Shown here: piece by piece, positions 33,417 through 41,728 of the stretch
How positions within the stretch are numbered: position 1 is the stretch's first letter
Layout of the letters: each line of letters starts with the position of its first letter
DNA from: JAXHLG01 sp034522495
GTDB lineage: Bacteria > Patescibacteriota > Minisyncoccia > Moranbacterales > DUUL01
Direction of reading: 5' to 3'
Length of the DNA: 64,000 nucleotides
Assembly: GCA_034522495.1 (NCBI GenBank)
Contig: JAXHLG010000002.1
Coordinates: forward strand, 682,001-746,000
Made by a program: the position numbers and the translations under genes
The notes under the pieces: model-generated
Databases searched by the model: none
What the model was told of the DNA's origin: nothing
The model's input: the letters and a program-made list of their open reading frames with translations, nothing else

Positions 33417-33558
33417 ATCATTGCTAATTGAAATTAACGAAAAATTATGGAAATTCCAAGAGATTGAGAAATTTCTATATTTTGCAATTTTTAAAATTTT
33501 ATCATCCTTTTATCAGTCATTCAAGCCAAGCGATGCCGGTAAAACCGGCCAGATAAAA

Positions 33559-33597
33559 GCCCGGGCCGCCTTTTGGCAGCGCCGGGCTTGTTTTTAT
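33559..33597 (-). terminator. Terminator of the PurF-like gene
   Basis: AAGCCCGG and CCGGGCTT arms with inner GCCGCC/GGCAGC partial pairing; T-tracts on both sides allow bidirectional action. It lies 6 bp beyond the minus-strand stop. A further CCGGT/ACCGG mini-stem is just beyond. Confidence 0.7.
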
Positions 33598-33602
33598 TAT
33601 AA

Positions 33603-35006
33603 CTAGAAATAACTTGAACCGTCCCAGCAATGAGTGCAAAGCCTTTCTTTGGGAAGGCCGACAGAGTCCACCAGATCGTTTATTTTTTGATATTTAAGGC
33701 TTGTCAATCCAAGCTCCCTCCGAATTAATTCGATCATCTGCTTATACTCTTCTGAGTTTTCCTCAGTAAATCTTCCTACCTCCTTGTCATCCGATCCACC
33801 TACAATTTTCTCAATCGCCCGCCTCCCGATAAGATCAAGCGTGGTGCGGGATTGGGAGAAGTTAAGAAAATCGCACGGATAGATAAGAGGCGGGCAGGCG
33901 GGCCGCATATGAATCTCTTTCGCTCCCAGCTCAAAAAGTTTTTTCGCATTATCTTTAAGCTGCGTTCCGCGAACAATAGAATCTTCGCAGAAGAGGAGCC
34001 TCTGCTTGATTAACCGCTCGATGGGAATCAGCTTCATTTGGGCGATTAAATCCCGGATTTTTTGCTCCTGAGGCATAAAGCTTCTGGGCCAGGTGGGAGT
34101 GTATTTAACAAACGGCCTCCTGTAGGGAATTCCCCGGCAATTGGCGTAGCCAATAGCATGAGCCAATCCGGAGTCGGGTATGCCTCCTACGCAATCAACC
34201 TCTACATCATCGTTAAGGGCGAGTTTTTCTCCGCAAGCATACCTGGCTTCTTCTACATTGACATCTTCAAAAGAGGTTGCCGGAAAACCATAATAAACCC
34301 ACAAAAAAGTACAAGCCTGCATTTTTTCATTGGGCGCTTTAAGCCTCTCTGAACCTTCGGGGGATATTAACACTATCTCTCCCGATCCCAAACCTCTAAC
34401 TGACTGAAAGCCGAGATTGGGAAAAGCGCAATCTTCAGAAGACGCCGCGTAGGCATCGTTTCTTTTGCCAATGGCTAAACAAGTCCTCCCCAGTCTGTCT
34501 CGAGCGGCGTAAATGCCCTCCCGGGCAAGCAAGAGAATGGTACAGGAGCCTTCAATTCTTTCTTGGGCATACTCGATTCCCTCGACAAAAGAACCCTTCT
34601 CTGTAATTAGCGTGGACACCATCTCTGTTGGATTTATTCCGGTCGGACCAATTTCAGAGAAGCACTTTTTGGATTGAATAGCTTCTTGGGCCAGTTCTTC
34701 CAGGTTGTTGATTCTTGAAACAGTGACTATCCCGAACAATCCCAGATGAGACTGGGCCAGAATAGGCTGATCTTCGTAGTCGCTTATTACACCGATTCCA
34801 CTCCTGCCGGAAAAATCTTTCAAATCAGCTTCAAATTTTGTCCTGAAATAAGAATTTTCCAGACTGTGGATCTTTCTTTTGAAGCCTTTTGAATTAGAAA
34901 AAGCCATCCCGCCCCTTTTGGTACCCAGGTGAGACAAGTAATCTGTTCCGTAGAACACATCGCTGACGCAGTCCTCTTTGGAAACGCATCCGAATATGCC
35001 GCCCAT
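33603..35006 (-). CDS. PurF-like amidophosphoribosyltransferase paralog without catalytic Cys
   Basis: 467 residues from ATG 35006, which has AGGAGG 7 bp upstream; a longer frame to 35045 is unlikely. The Ntn-type glutaminase half begins MGGIFGCVSKE where PurF begins (M)CGI; the essential first Cys is Gly. Other glutaminase signatures (GHxRYxT, HNGNLVN) are also absent. The phosphoribosyltransferase half keeps GGIPDSG, RLLFCEDSIVRGTQL and a Cys-rich end (ERLCTHCWDG). From memory, a paralog group starting MGG exists in Bacteroidetes and other phyla. It may use ammonia or another amine, or make something other than phosphoribosylamine. No other purine-pathway gene is nearby. Confidence 0.82.
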   Translation of the reverse strand: MGGIFGCVSKEDCVSDVFYGTDYLSHLGTKRGGMAFSNSKGFKRKIHSLENSYFRTKFEADLKDFSGRSGIGVISDYEDQPILAQSHLGLFGIVTVSRINNLEELAQEAIQSKKCFSEIGPTGINPTEMVSTLITEKGSFVEGIEYAQERIEGSCTILLLAREGIYAARDRLGRTCLAIGKRNDAYAASSEDCAFPNLGFQSVRGLGSGEIVLISPEGSERLKAPNEKMQACTFLWVYYGFPATSFEDVNVEEARYACGEKLALNDDVEVDCVGGIPDSGLAHAIGYANCRGIPYRRPFVKYTPTWPRSFMPQEQKIRDLIAQMKLIPIERLIKQRLLFCEDSIVRGTQLKDNAKKLFELGAKEIHMRPACPPLIYPCDFLNFSQSRTTLDLIGRRAIEKIVGGSDDKEVGRFTEENSEEYKQMIELIRRELGLTSLKYQKINDLVDSVGLPKERLCTHCWDGSSYF

Positions 35007-35061
35007 TTTAGACCTCCTATTATTCGATTTTTTTCTAAGGTACAATTAAATTATAAAGCAT

Positions 35062-35212
35062 GAAACCACTGAAGAATGTAGAAATTCCCTTGAAATGTCA
35101 TCCTGATGAAAATCAGGATCTCCATAAATAAGCCATTTTTGCAAATTTATAGATTCTGAATCCCGCCAGAGGCGGACACGGCAATTTCAGAATGACATTC
35201 TTCAGTGGTTTC
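35062..35212 (-). repeat. Family A element, copy 4 (reverse)
   Basis: About 151 bp, simple form without nested GC hairpins: GAAACCACTGAAGAATGT, then TCATCCTGATGAAAATCAGG, GATTCTGAATCCCGCC, and CATTCTTCAGTGGTTTC. It lies just upstream of the PurF-like gene. Confidence 0.9.
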
Positions 35213-35327
35213 AAGCATACTTTACTGAAGCGACCCTCCAGAATCGATCTATCAGTCCCATTATCTATAGACCGAACCGGGAACCCCGCTTCAAACAAAA
35301 ATAACCTCATTAAATTTCACCTTCACG

Positions 35328-35677
35328 TTTAAATGCTTAAATGTTTGTATGTTTAAATGTTTAAATGCTTGTATGCTTGTATGTTCAGATGCTTAAATGC
35401 TTAGATGAACCCTCCGCCTCCGCAGAAGTCGAACTTCTGGTTGCTCTCCTGGCTGCTTCAATCTGTTTAAATGCCTTGCCCCGTGTGATCCCGCTTTGCG
35501 GGAGAATTTACGGAGTTTAAATGCTTAAATGCTTAAATGTTTATATGTTTATATGCTTGTATGTTCAGATGTTTAAATGCTTAAATGCTTAAATGTTTAT
35601 ATGTTTAAATGCTTGTATGTTCAGATGTTTAAATGCTTAAATGCTTAAATGCTTAAATGTTTAAATGCTTAAATGAA
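35328..35677. repeat. 8-bp degenerate tandem array (TTAAATGC type)
   Basis: Two blocks (35328-35407 and 35515-35677) of the 8-bp word TTAAATGC with variants TTAAATGT, TTATATGT, TTGTATGT and TCAGATGT. About 107 bp of different DNA between them contains GCAGAAGTCGAACTTCTG and CCCGCTTTGCGGG hairpins. No spacers of CRISPR type. The array ends 3 bp from the stop codon of the DUF2207 gene. Confidence 0.9.
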
Positions 35678-35679
35678 AC

Positions 35680-37590
35680 CTACCAGCTTCCCCCTCCGCC
35701 TCCGCCAAATCCGCCTCCGGAAGAACTCCCGCCTCCAAAACCGGAAGATGAAGAAGAAGATCGAGGCGGGTTGGAAGCCGCCTGGGTAGCGTTGGAAAAA
35801 TTATTATTTAAGGAGCTCGCCAGGTAGCCTGCATGAAAGACTCTTGCGCCCGTTGACTCGTACCAATCCGGCTTTTTCTCATAAATATCTTCAAAAGCCT
35901 TGGCCCACTTATCCGCCAATCCAAATACCATAGCATAAGGCAGAAATTTTTCAAACAAATTTTCTTTTTCTTGAAATTTAACCCGGTATCTTTCGGCAGT
36001 TTTAATGTAGTCCTTGAATCCCCTGGCTTTCCAAAAGGCCTCCGCTCCCACACCGGTTTTTTTGGACATAAACAAGCCGAAAACAAAAATTATTGCCGCG
36101 CTTATACCCAATCCGATAATGAAATCCAGCCTCCCCGTGAAAAAACCGCCCAAAAGAACCGCCCCGGCAATGATCAAATAGTGCCACTTTTTCTGATAAG
36201 CGCTAAGGTAAAAGTATCCCTTCCCTTCAATTTGTTTTTTAACTGATTTTCTGGCTTTTTCCACGCTTTTATAAAACTCTTTCAACTCTGAAAGTTTGAC
36301 GGTTTCTTGATTGTCTTTGCCGAAAATCCCCTCTAAAAGATCTTTTTCCTGCTTGCTTAAACTGTTATCCTTTTTCCAGTCTTTTATCTTTACCAGTTCA
36401 TAATCGCCGGAATATTTACGCTTGGAATTTCTCCAAAAAACAATCGCCACAGAAACAACAATAGAAATGCCAAAAACAATCGCACTGTATAAAGACAAAA
36501 CATTTTCCCCCAAAAACGCGGTCAACACCACAACGCCTCCCACAACAAACATAACAGAACCCAAAATGGCAAAAACTCTTTTACTCCACATTTTTACATT
36601 GGCAGCCAGCCCGTCAATCTCCGTTTCCTTTATTTTCAAATAACCTTTCACCGCCAGGTTTACTATATCCGCCGCTACAAACTCATTAGAGTATTTTTCT
36701 CGCATCAGATAACCAAGTTCCCCCGGCGTTAACTCATCCGGCGGTTCGTACTGGGCAATCACTGGCCTGCCAAGATTTATCTCCCTGCCCTTGCCCAGCC
36801 AGAGCCAAAGCATCAAAGCAAAAACAGGCAGAGGAATGAAAAACCCCCAGTTGCCCGCAAGAAAGTTGGCTATTTTTTCCAACAAGCTCGGTTCTTGCAA
36901 ATAGCCTTTGGGAAATTTGATAGCAAAAGTCAGCCCTTCCCCGGCCTGAAGAGTCTTGCCCGCAGCAACAGTCACTTTTTGGGGGTCAATTTGAGCAATA
37001 GAACAAGCCGACTCTTGGCTCCCCCTCTTGCCGGCAAAACAAACCAGATCCTCCTCGCCTAGTTGCGCTTCTTCCGGTAGATTAATTGACGCCCCGGCAT
37101 TATCTATTGAAGTCGGCCAAGCAGTCCCGATGGGATTCCAATAAAGCTCGTCGTGTTCATCAAAATACTTTATTCCCCTCTCAACCTCATAACTTATGGA
37201 GTAAATTTGTTCGCCGGAAATTTCCTTATCCGGATTGCCGATTTTCAAAACATAATTTCCCGATTCAGTATAGTTCTCAAATGGCCTTGACTTTCCCCGG
37301 TCATCCAAAACCGAAAACTCGCTTAATTTCAAATTGTAGACAAAACCGCCGTCGTTTTTATATTTATATGGAATCTTGCGAAAAATGCCATGTCTCGGCT
37401 CGGAGAAATTTACCTGAATATCTTCCTCCACCTTTAATCTTCCATCTTCCTTCAAGCCAATTACCGCCTCGTAATCCTCAATCACAAAACCGCCTCGATT
37501 CTCCAAGGCAGAAACATCTCCTGAAAAAGAGAAAAGCAAAAAAGTAACAAAAAAAGGAAAGAAGAATTTTTTCATTCTGATTTTTTTCAA
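35680..37590 (-). CDS. DUF2207 family membrane protein
   Basis: 636 residues. A signal-like N terminus (KKFFFPFFVTFLLFSFSGDVSA) leads to the DUF2207 extracytoplasmic domain: FVIEDYEAVIGLKEDGRLKVEEDI, GIFRKIPYKY, ISYEVERGIKYFDEHDELYWNPIG. A helix at about 235-260, a cytoplasmic segment with PPDELTPGELGYLMREKYS, and two further hydrophobic pairs follow (about 345-390 and 475-510). The tail after residue 600 is Ser/Gly-rich (SSSSSSGFGGGSSSGGG). This layout is the standard one for the family; function unknown, envelope-related. Confidence 0.92.
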   Translation of the reverse strand: MKKIRMKKFFFPFFVTFLLFSFSGDVSALENRGGFVIEDYEAVIGLKEDGRLKVEEDIQVNFSEPRHGIFRKIPYKYKNDGGFVYNLKLSEFSVLDDRGKSRPFENYTESGNYVLKIGNPDKEISGEQIYSISYEVERGIKYFDEHDELYWNPIGTAWPTSIDNAGASINLPEEAQLGEEDLVCFAGKRGSQESACSIAQIDPQKVTVAAGKTLQAGEGLTFAIKFPKGYLQEPSLLEKIANFLAGNWGFFIPLPVFALMLWLWLGKGREINLGRPVIAQYEPPDELTPGELGYLMREKYSNEFVAADIVNLAVKGYLKIKETEIDGLAANVKMWSKRVFAILGSVMFVVGGVVVLTAFLGENVLSLYSAIVFGISIVVSVAIVFWRNSKRKYSGDYELVKIKDWKKDNSLSKQEKDLLEGIFGKDNQETVKLSELKEFYKSVEKARKSVKKQIEGKGYFYLSAYQKKWHYLIIAGAVLLGGFFTGRLDFIIGLGISAAIIFVFGLFMSKKTGVGAEAFWKARGFKDYIKTAERYRVKFQEKENLFEKFLPYAMVFGLADKWAKAFEDIYEKKPDWYESTGARVFHAGYLASSLNNNFSNATQAASNPPRSSSSSSGFGGGSSSGGGFGGGGGGSW

Positions 37591-37652
37591 TATTTAAATT
37601 TAATGGCTGTTTTCCTGTAGTTTTCCTGAAGTCCGGTTTCAGTATTTCGCGA

Positions 37653-39155
37653 CTAGATAAACCACTTTACCAGCCAGCCGAACAAACTGAAATTATTTTC
37701 TTTATTTTCCACGAATGCCCGGTTTTCTTGCAATAATTTGGAAATTTTTTCGATTTCTTGGCTAATTTCGACCTGGACCTCCATGTCTTGGGCTTCTCTT
37801 TTCAGATTTTTCATTTTTGCAATATTTTCTTCCAAAAGCCGGTTTTGCCGCTTAACCTCTTCTATTTCCTTAAAGTTGGGACCGGCCAGGAGGCTAACCA
37901 AAAAACTTCTCTCCTGAGCTTGGTTTTTGTGCTCAGACGCAGCTGTCTCAATTTTGTTCTTGTTTTCTTTTATTCTTTCCAGCTTTTGGCTTATCAGTTT
38001 CTTTTCTTCTTGTTTTTTGGCTTCTTCGGCTTTTTCCTGCCTTTCTTTCTCTTCTTGTTTTTCTTTCTCTTCTTGTTTTTCTTTCTCTTCTTGTTTTTCT
38101 TTCTCTTCTTGTTTTTCTTCTTCCTCGCTTTCCCGCTCTTTATTATCTAAATTTTCCTCGACCCCCTCTTTTTGACCGTCTTCTTCCTCCTCCTCTTCTT
38201 CCTTTTCCAAGTTGCAATAATCAACAATATCCCCTTTTTTGTTATCTTGAATTTCATTGTCCGATAATTCTATAGAATCATAGAAATAATCCGACCCTCC
38301 CGAGCCTCCCTGAGGACGCTTGCAATCTATTCCGTAGTTATCGCTATCTTCCAAAGTATTGTTTTTAATAACAATTTTGCCCTCATCATCCCAATCCGGG
38401 TAAAATTGAACCGCTATGGCGCTGGAGCCGTTGTCTTCAATATCATTGCCAACAATCTCCAAATCGGCATTTCCGGCTATGACTTCGATCCCGCTTTCTC
38501 CATTGCGGTAAATCTTATTATCTTTGATAATTCCTTTTATTTCCGCTCTTAAGTCGATGCCTTCTTCCCCTAGATTGTGATGAACTTCGCAGTTTTCAAT
38601 TTTGATTTCCCGGCCTCTCATAATGTAAAATCCCTTGCCCTCTCCGCTTACATCACATCCCTCCACCACCACTTCTCCGCTCCCGACTAAGGCTTTAATT
38701 CCAATTCCGGAAAAATTCTTTATATCGCAATCCTTGATTTCCACATCGGCGTCCCCTTCCGCTACAACACCGGAATTTATTCCCTTAACCGACAAATTTG
38801 CGATCTTGGTTCCGTTTTCCATTCGGACTTCCCCTTTTAACAATACCCCGCTTCTGTCTTCTCCCGTGATTTCAATCCCCTCGGCCAAAACAATGTCTTC
38901 TTCGTAGCTGCCTTTTCGCGCGTAAATTTTTTCCAAACCTTTTTCTTCGGCTTTCTTTATAGCTTCTTCGATGTTGACAAAAGGCTTGCTTTCGGAGCCG
39001 TCGCTGTCGCTTTCTTCATATTGCTTATCCACATACAAATCATAATTATCCGCCCTTGATTCTTCCTCAGCCACAGCAAAACACCCCGCAGCAAAAACCA
39101 GGACTAAAACCAGCGCTTTGTATTTTCCCCTCTTCATTGTTTTGTTTAATTCCAT
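37653..39155 (-). CDS. Secreted right-handed beta-helix protein with coiled-coil tail
   Basis: 500 residues. A signal segment is best read from the second Met (39137): KRGKYKALVLVLVFAAGCFAVA; the AAGC could be a lipobox but lacks the usual Leu. Residues 35-310 form beta-helix rungs (DCDIKNFSGIGIKA, GCDVSGEGKGFYI, NCEVHHNLGEEGIDL, DNKIYRNGESGIEV, GNDIEDNGSSAIAV) as in NosD/pectate-lyase-like proteins that bind or cut polysaccharide. A hexapeptide repeat QEEKEK (DNA period 18 bp, 38041-38115) and two coiled-coil segments follow. No catalytic set is obvious, so an adhesin or structural role is as likely as an enzyme. Confidence 0.78.
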   Translation of the reverse strand: MELNKTMKRGKYKALVLVLVFAAGCFAVAEEESRADNYDLYVDKQYEESDSDGSESKPFVNIEEAIKKAEEKGLEKIYARKGSYEEDIVLAEGIEITGEDRSGVLLKGEVRMENGTKIANLSVKGINSGVVAEGDADVEIKDCDIKNFSGIGIKALVGSGEVVVEGCDVSGEGKGFYIMRGREIKIENCEVHHNLGEEGIDLRAEIKGIIKDNKIYRNGESGIEVIAGNADLEIVGNDIEDNGSSAIAVQFYPDWDDEGKIVIKNNTLEDSDNYGIDCKRPQGGSGGSDYFYDSIELSDNEIQDNKKGDIVDYCNLEKEEEEEEEDGQKEGVEENLDNKERESEEEEKQEEKEKQEEKEKQEEKEKQEEKERQEKAEEAKKQEEKKLISQKLERIKENKNKIETAASEHKNQAQERSFLVSLLAGPNFKEIEEVKRQNRLLEENIAKMKNLKREAQDMEVQVEISQEIEKISKLLQENRAFVENKENNFSLFGWLVKWFI

Positions 39156-39229
39156 GGCTTAAAAAGACCAAGACCCGGCCACCACGCTCTTCAAGGTTGC
39201 ATTTAGAACAAGAAAAGCAGATGAACCGG

Positions 39230-40927
39230 TTATCTCTTGCCGTTTAACAATTCAGTAAGCGGCTTAATTTCGTTTTTCTGGTCTTTGGTTAATTCCTTAA
39301 AACTTGCCCGCGTCCATTTCCTTCTTTTTAAAACCTCCGCGATCCAGCTTCCGCCCATCAGATGAGGTACCATAACATAATCCGCTCCGTATGTATAGAG
39401 TTCGCTTAAAAATCTGGTGTGGGAAAGATTTCCGATAAAAACTGTTCTTTTGCTAAACTTTCTCAAATGCCTAAGCAGGACCATTTGATCTTCCGCGTTG
39501 GGAAGGGTGGAAATGACCATTTTCACTTGCTGGCTCAAAATATCGTCGAGAAATTCCACATCGGAAGCGTCGCCGAAAAGATAAGGCAGCCCTCTTTTTT
39601 TGAGCCGGTCGATAACCACCGGATCAAAGTCCACTACTGCAAAGTCAACGCCCATTTCTTTGAGCGCGTCGCAAACCTTCCAGCCCAGCCGATGATAACC
39701 AAACACCAGAACATCATAATGCTCTTTCGCCTCTTGGGGCGCCTTGATTTTATCCCGCTTAAAGAATATATGGAAAACCGGCTTGATTTTCTTGTAAATC
39801 CAATAATTATAGGTAATAAGATAAGAGGATGCCGATATGGTTATCAGCGCCACCAAAGTAAAGATAGACAACTCATTGCCATCGATTATTCCCGTGTCTC
39901 GGGATACATACAGAAACACAAACCCGAACTCGCTGACCTGCGCCGCCGTCAAGCCCGCCAGGAAACTGTTTCTGCGGGTGAACCTCATCCTTCTATACAA
40001 GAAATACAAAATCAGCGGATTTCCAATCAGGATAAAAAGAGAAATCAGCAAACCCGGAAACCAAATGCTTTGAATGCTCTCCACTCGCATCTCGCTTCCC
40101 AGTATAATGAAAAACAGAGCGATAAAGAAGTCCCGCAGAGGCCTGACCCGGCTGCTTATTTCCGTTTGATACTTGGATGCCGCCAGAGTCAAACCGGCCA
40201 CAATGGCGCCGACCTCAAGAGAAATCCCCGCCCACTCACTAGCTCCGGCTACCGCAAAACACCAAGCGAGGGTAAATATCAAAAGAAACTCCCCCGACTC
40301 GGCCGCCCGGGAGAGCACCTTGGGCAGTAAAAACCGGGTAACCAAAAAGAGGATGCTGAAAAAGAACAAAGTTTTTACAATAAGCAGCCCCAGCTCGATT
40401 GCCAGAGAATCGCCGAACTGTAATGCCGGCAAAAGCACCATGATAGCAATGGCGATAATGTCCTGAACCAGCATCAAGCCGATCGTATAACGTCCGTAAA
40501 CGCTTCTTTCATCTCTTTTTTCCGAAAGAAGCTTGGTAATAATAATGGTGCTGGAAAATGTTATGGAAATAGCTATAAAAAGCGAGGACCAAAAGGAAAA
40601 ACCCAGCGCGTAAATAATCAAAAAACCCAAAGTGGAGGTAAACACCACTTGGCCCACTCCGGTAACAACAGCCACTTTTCCTATTTTTTTCAAATAATTT
40701 ATATTCAGGCTCAATCCCACCAAAAACAAAAGCAAAACCACCCCGAACTCGGCAAACACGTCAAAAAAATCCAGATTGGAATTTATCAAATTGAAAAACA
40801 AAGGACCGGCCAAGATGCCCGCCACCAAATAAGAAACCAGCAGCGGCTGCTTCAAAGAGCGCGCCAGAAAAGCCACGCCGATCACCAATCCCAGCACCAA
40901 GCTAATATCCGCAAAAATAGAATTCAT
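39230..40927 (-). CDS. Kef-type monovalent cation:proton antiporter
   Basis: 565 residues. Residues 1-385 form the CPA2 transporter domain with about 12 helices; typical stretches are PLLVSYLVAGILAGP, FAEFGVVLLLFLVGLSLN, SSTIIITKLLSEK and GLMLVQDIIAIAIM. After a linker, a TrkA-N/RCK nucleotide-binding domain begins at about 405 (YDVLVFGYHRLGWKVCDAL) and continues with FAVVDFDP and LFGDASDVEFLDDI. It exchanges K+ or Na+ for H+ across the membrane; the glycine motif has His where many have Gly (GYHRLG). Monocistronic. Confidence 0.93.
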   Translation of the reverse strand: MNSIFADISLVLGLVIGVAFLARSLKQPLLVSYLVAGILAGPLFFNLINSNLDFFDVFAEFGVVLLLFLVGLSLNINYLKKIGKVAVVTGVGQVVFTSTLGFLIIYALGFSFWSSLFIAISITFSSTIIITKLLSEKRDERSVYGRYTIGLMLVQDIIAIAIMVLLPALQFGDSLAIELGLLIVKTLFFFSILFLVTRFLLPKVLSRAAESGEFLLIFTLAWCFAVAGASEWAGISLEVGAIVAGLTLAASKYQTEISSRVRPLRDFFIALFFIILGSEMRVESIQSIWFPGLLISLFILIGNPLILYFLYRRMRFTRRNSFLAGLTAAQVSEFGFVFLYVSRDTGIIDGNELSIFTLVALITISASSYLITYNYWIYKKIKPVFHIFFKRDKIKAPQEAKEHYDVLVFGYHRLGWKVCDALKEMGVDFAVVDFDPVVIDRLKKRGLPYLFGDASDVEFLDDILSQQVKMVISTLPNAEDQMVLLRHLRKFSKRTVFIGNLSHTRFLSELYTYGADYVMVPHLMGGSWIAEVLKRRKWTRASFKELTKDQKNEIKPLTELLNGKR

Positions 40928-40966
40928 TTGATTTTATATTTACTGATGAAATGGTTAATGATAACG

Positions 40967-41032
40967 TACCGCTTTAAAAATATAAATATTTTACATATTT
41001 CCCCCCCGCAATGCGGGGCATGCCCCAATTAA
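40967..41032 (-). repeat. Family C element, short copy (reverse)
   Basis: ACCGCTTTAAAAATATAAAT, ATTTTACATATTT, CCCCGCAATGCGGGG and GCCCCAATTAA. Left half only. Confidence 0.8.
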
Positions 41033-41060
41033 CTTCCATAAATTTTCATGGAGCTCCATT

Positions 41061-41101
41061 CAACAATGAAACAATGAAACAATGAAACAATGAAACAATT
41101 A
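41061..41101. repeat. AATGAAAC tandem repeat
   Basis: About four and a half units of the 8-bp word AATGAAAC. The last bases join the stop codon of the receiver-domain gene. Confidence 0.88.
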
Positions 41102-41485
41102 TCCCTCTTTCTCAAAATTATTTTTAATATCTTCAATAATTTCATCCAGGCGGTAATCGGCTTTGGTGTAGTATTTATCCACTCCCAGAGACATATAAGA
41201 TTGAATTTTATCTTGCGTGGCAGTGTTTGAAACCACATAGACCGGAATCTTTTTCCACTCTTCATTGTTTTTTACTTGAGCCAGAAAAGCTAATCCATCC
41301 TCCGCTCCAAGCAAATAATGGTCCAGCCAAATGACATCGATTTTTTCAATGTCTTTGAGCATATTCAAAGCCTGTCCCACCGAGCGGGCAGTCACCACAT
41401 CAAACCCGTTTTGCTCCATCTTGGCTTGAATGGCTTTCAGCAGCGGCTTCTCGTCTTCCACGACAAGCATATTCTTAGTCTCCAT
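41099..41485 (-). CDS. Single-domain response regulator (receiver)
   Basis: 128 residues, CheY-like. Acidic pair in LVVEDEK at the N terminus, phospho-acceptor Asp in VIWLDHYLLG at about 56, Ser/Thr switch in YVVSNTATQDK at about 84, and Lys in YYTKADY at about 107. No output domain, so it probably acts by protein contact or phosphorelay. It lies downstream of the sensor kinase gene in the same minus-strand block and is a likely partner. Confidence 0.92.
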   Translation of the reverse strand: METKNMLVVEDEKPLLKAIQAKMEQNGFDVVTARSVGQALNMLKDIEKIDVIWLDHYLLGAEDGLAFLAQVKNNEEWKKIPVYVVSNTATQDKIQSYMSLGVDKYYTKADYRLDEIIEDIKNNFEKEG

Positions 41486-41511
41486 TTTATAATATTTAAT
41501 TATTAGGAACC

Positions 41512-41574
41512 TGATTCAGAATCTATAAATTTGCAAAAATGGCTTATTCATGGAGATCCTGATTTTCATCAGGA
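41512..41574 (+). repeat. Family A element, fragment
   Basis: The internal part only (GATTCAGAATCTATAAATTT to TCCTGATTTTCATCAGGAT), without the inverted ends. It adjoins an 8-bp tandem array. Confidence 0.75.
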
Positions 41575-41727
41575 TAAAATGTTTAAATGTTTATATGTTT
41601 ATATGATAAAATGTTTAAATGCTTAAATGTTCGTATGATTATATGATTAAATGCTTAAATGTTTATATGATAAAATGTTTATATGTTTGAATGCTTAAAT
41701 GTTTAAATGTTTATATGTTTATATGAT
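41575..41727. repeat. 8-bp degenerate tandem array (second locus)
   Basis: Same word family as 35328-35677: TTAAATGT, TTATATGT and TTAAATGC, with interspersed GATAAAATG. It lies between the receiver gene and the stop codon of the kinase gene. Confidence 0.88.
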
Positions 41728-41728
41728 T

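Noticed and set aside
33421..33606. 61-residue plus-strand ORF
   Set aside because: Begins at the edge of a repeat and runs through the terminator hairpin of the PurF-like gene; no plausible protein features.
35328..35677. Tandem array as a possible CRISPR
   Set aside because: Units are 8 bp, contiguous and degenerate; there are no unique spacers of 25-40 bp and no cas genes nearby.
38041..38115. 18-bp direct repeats as a possible regulatory or CRISPR-like array
   Set aside because: They are in frame and simply code the QEEKEK coiled-coil repeat of the beta-helix protein.
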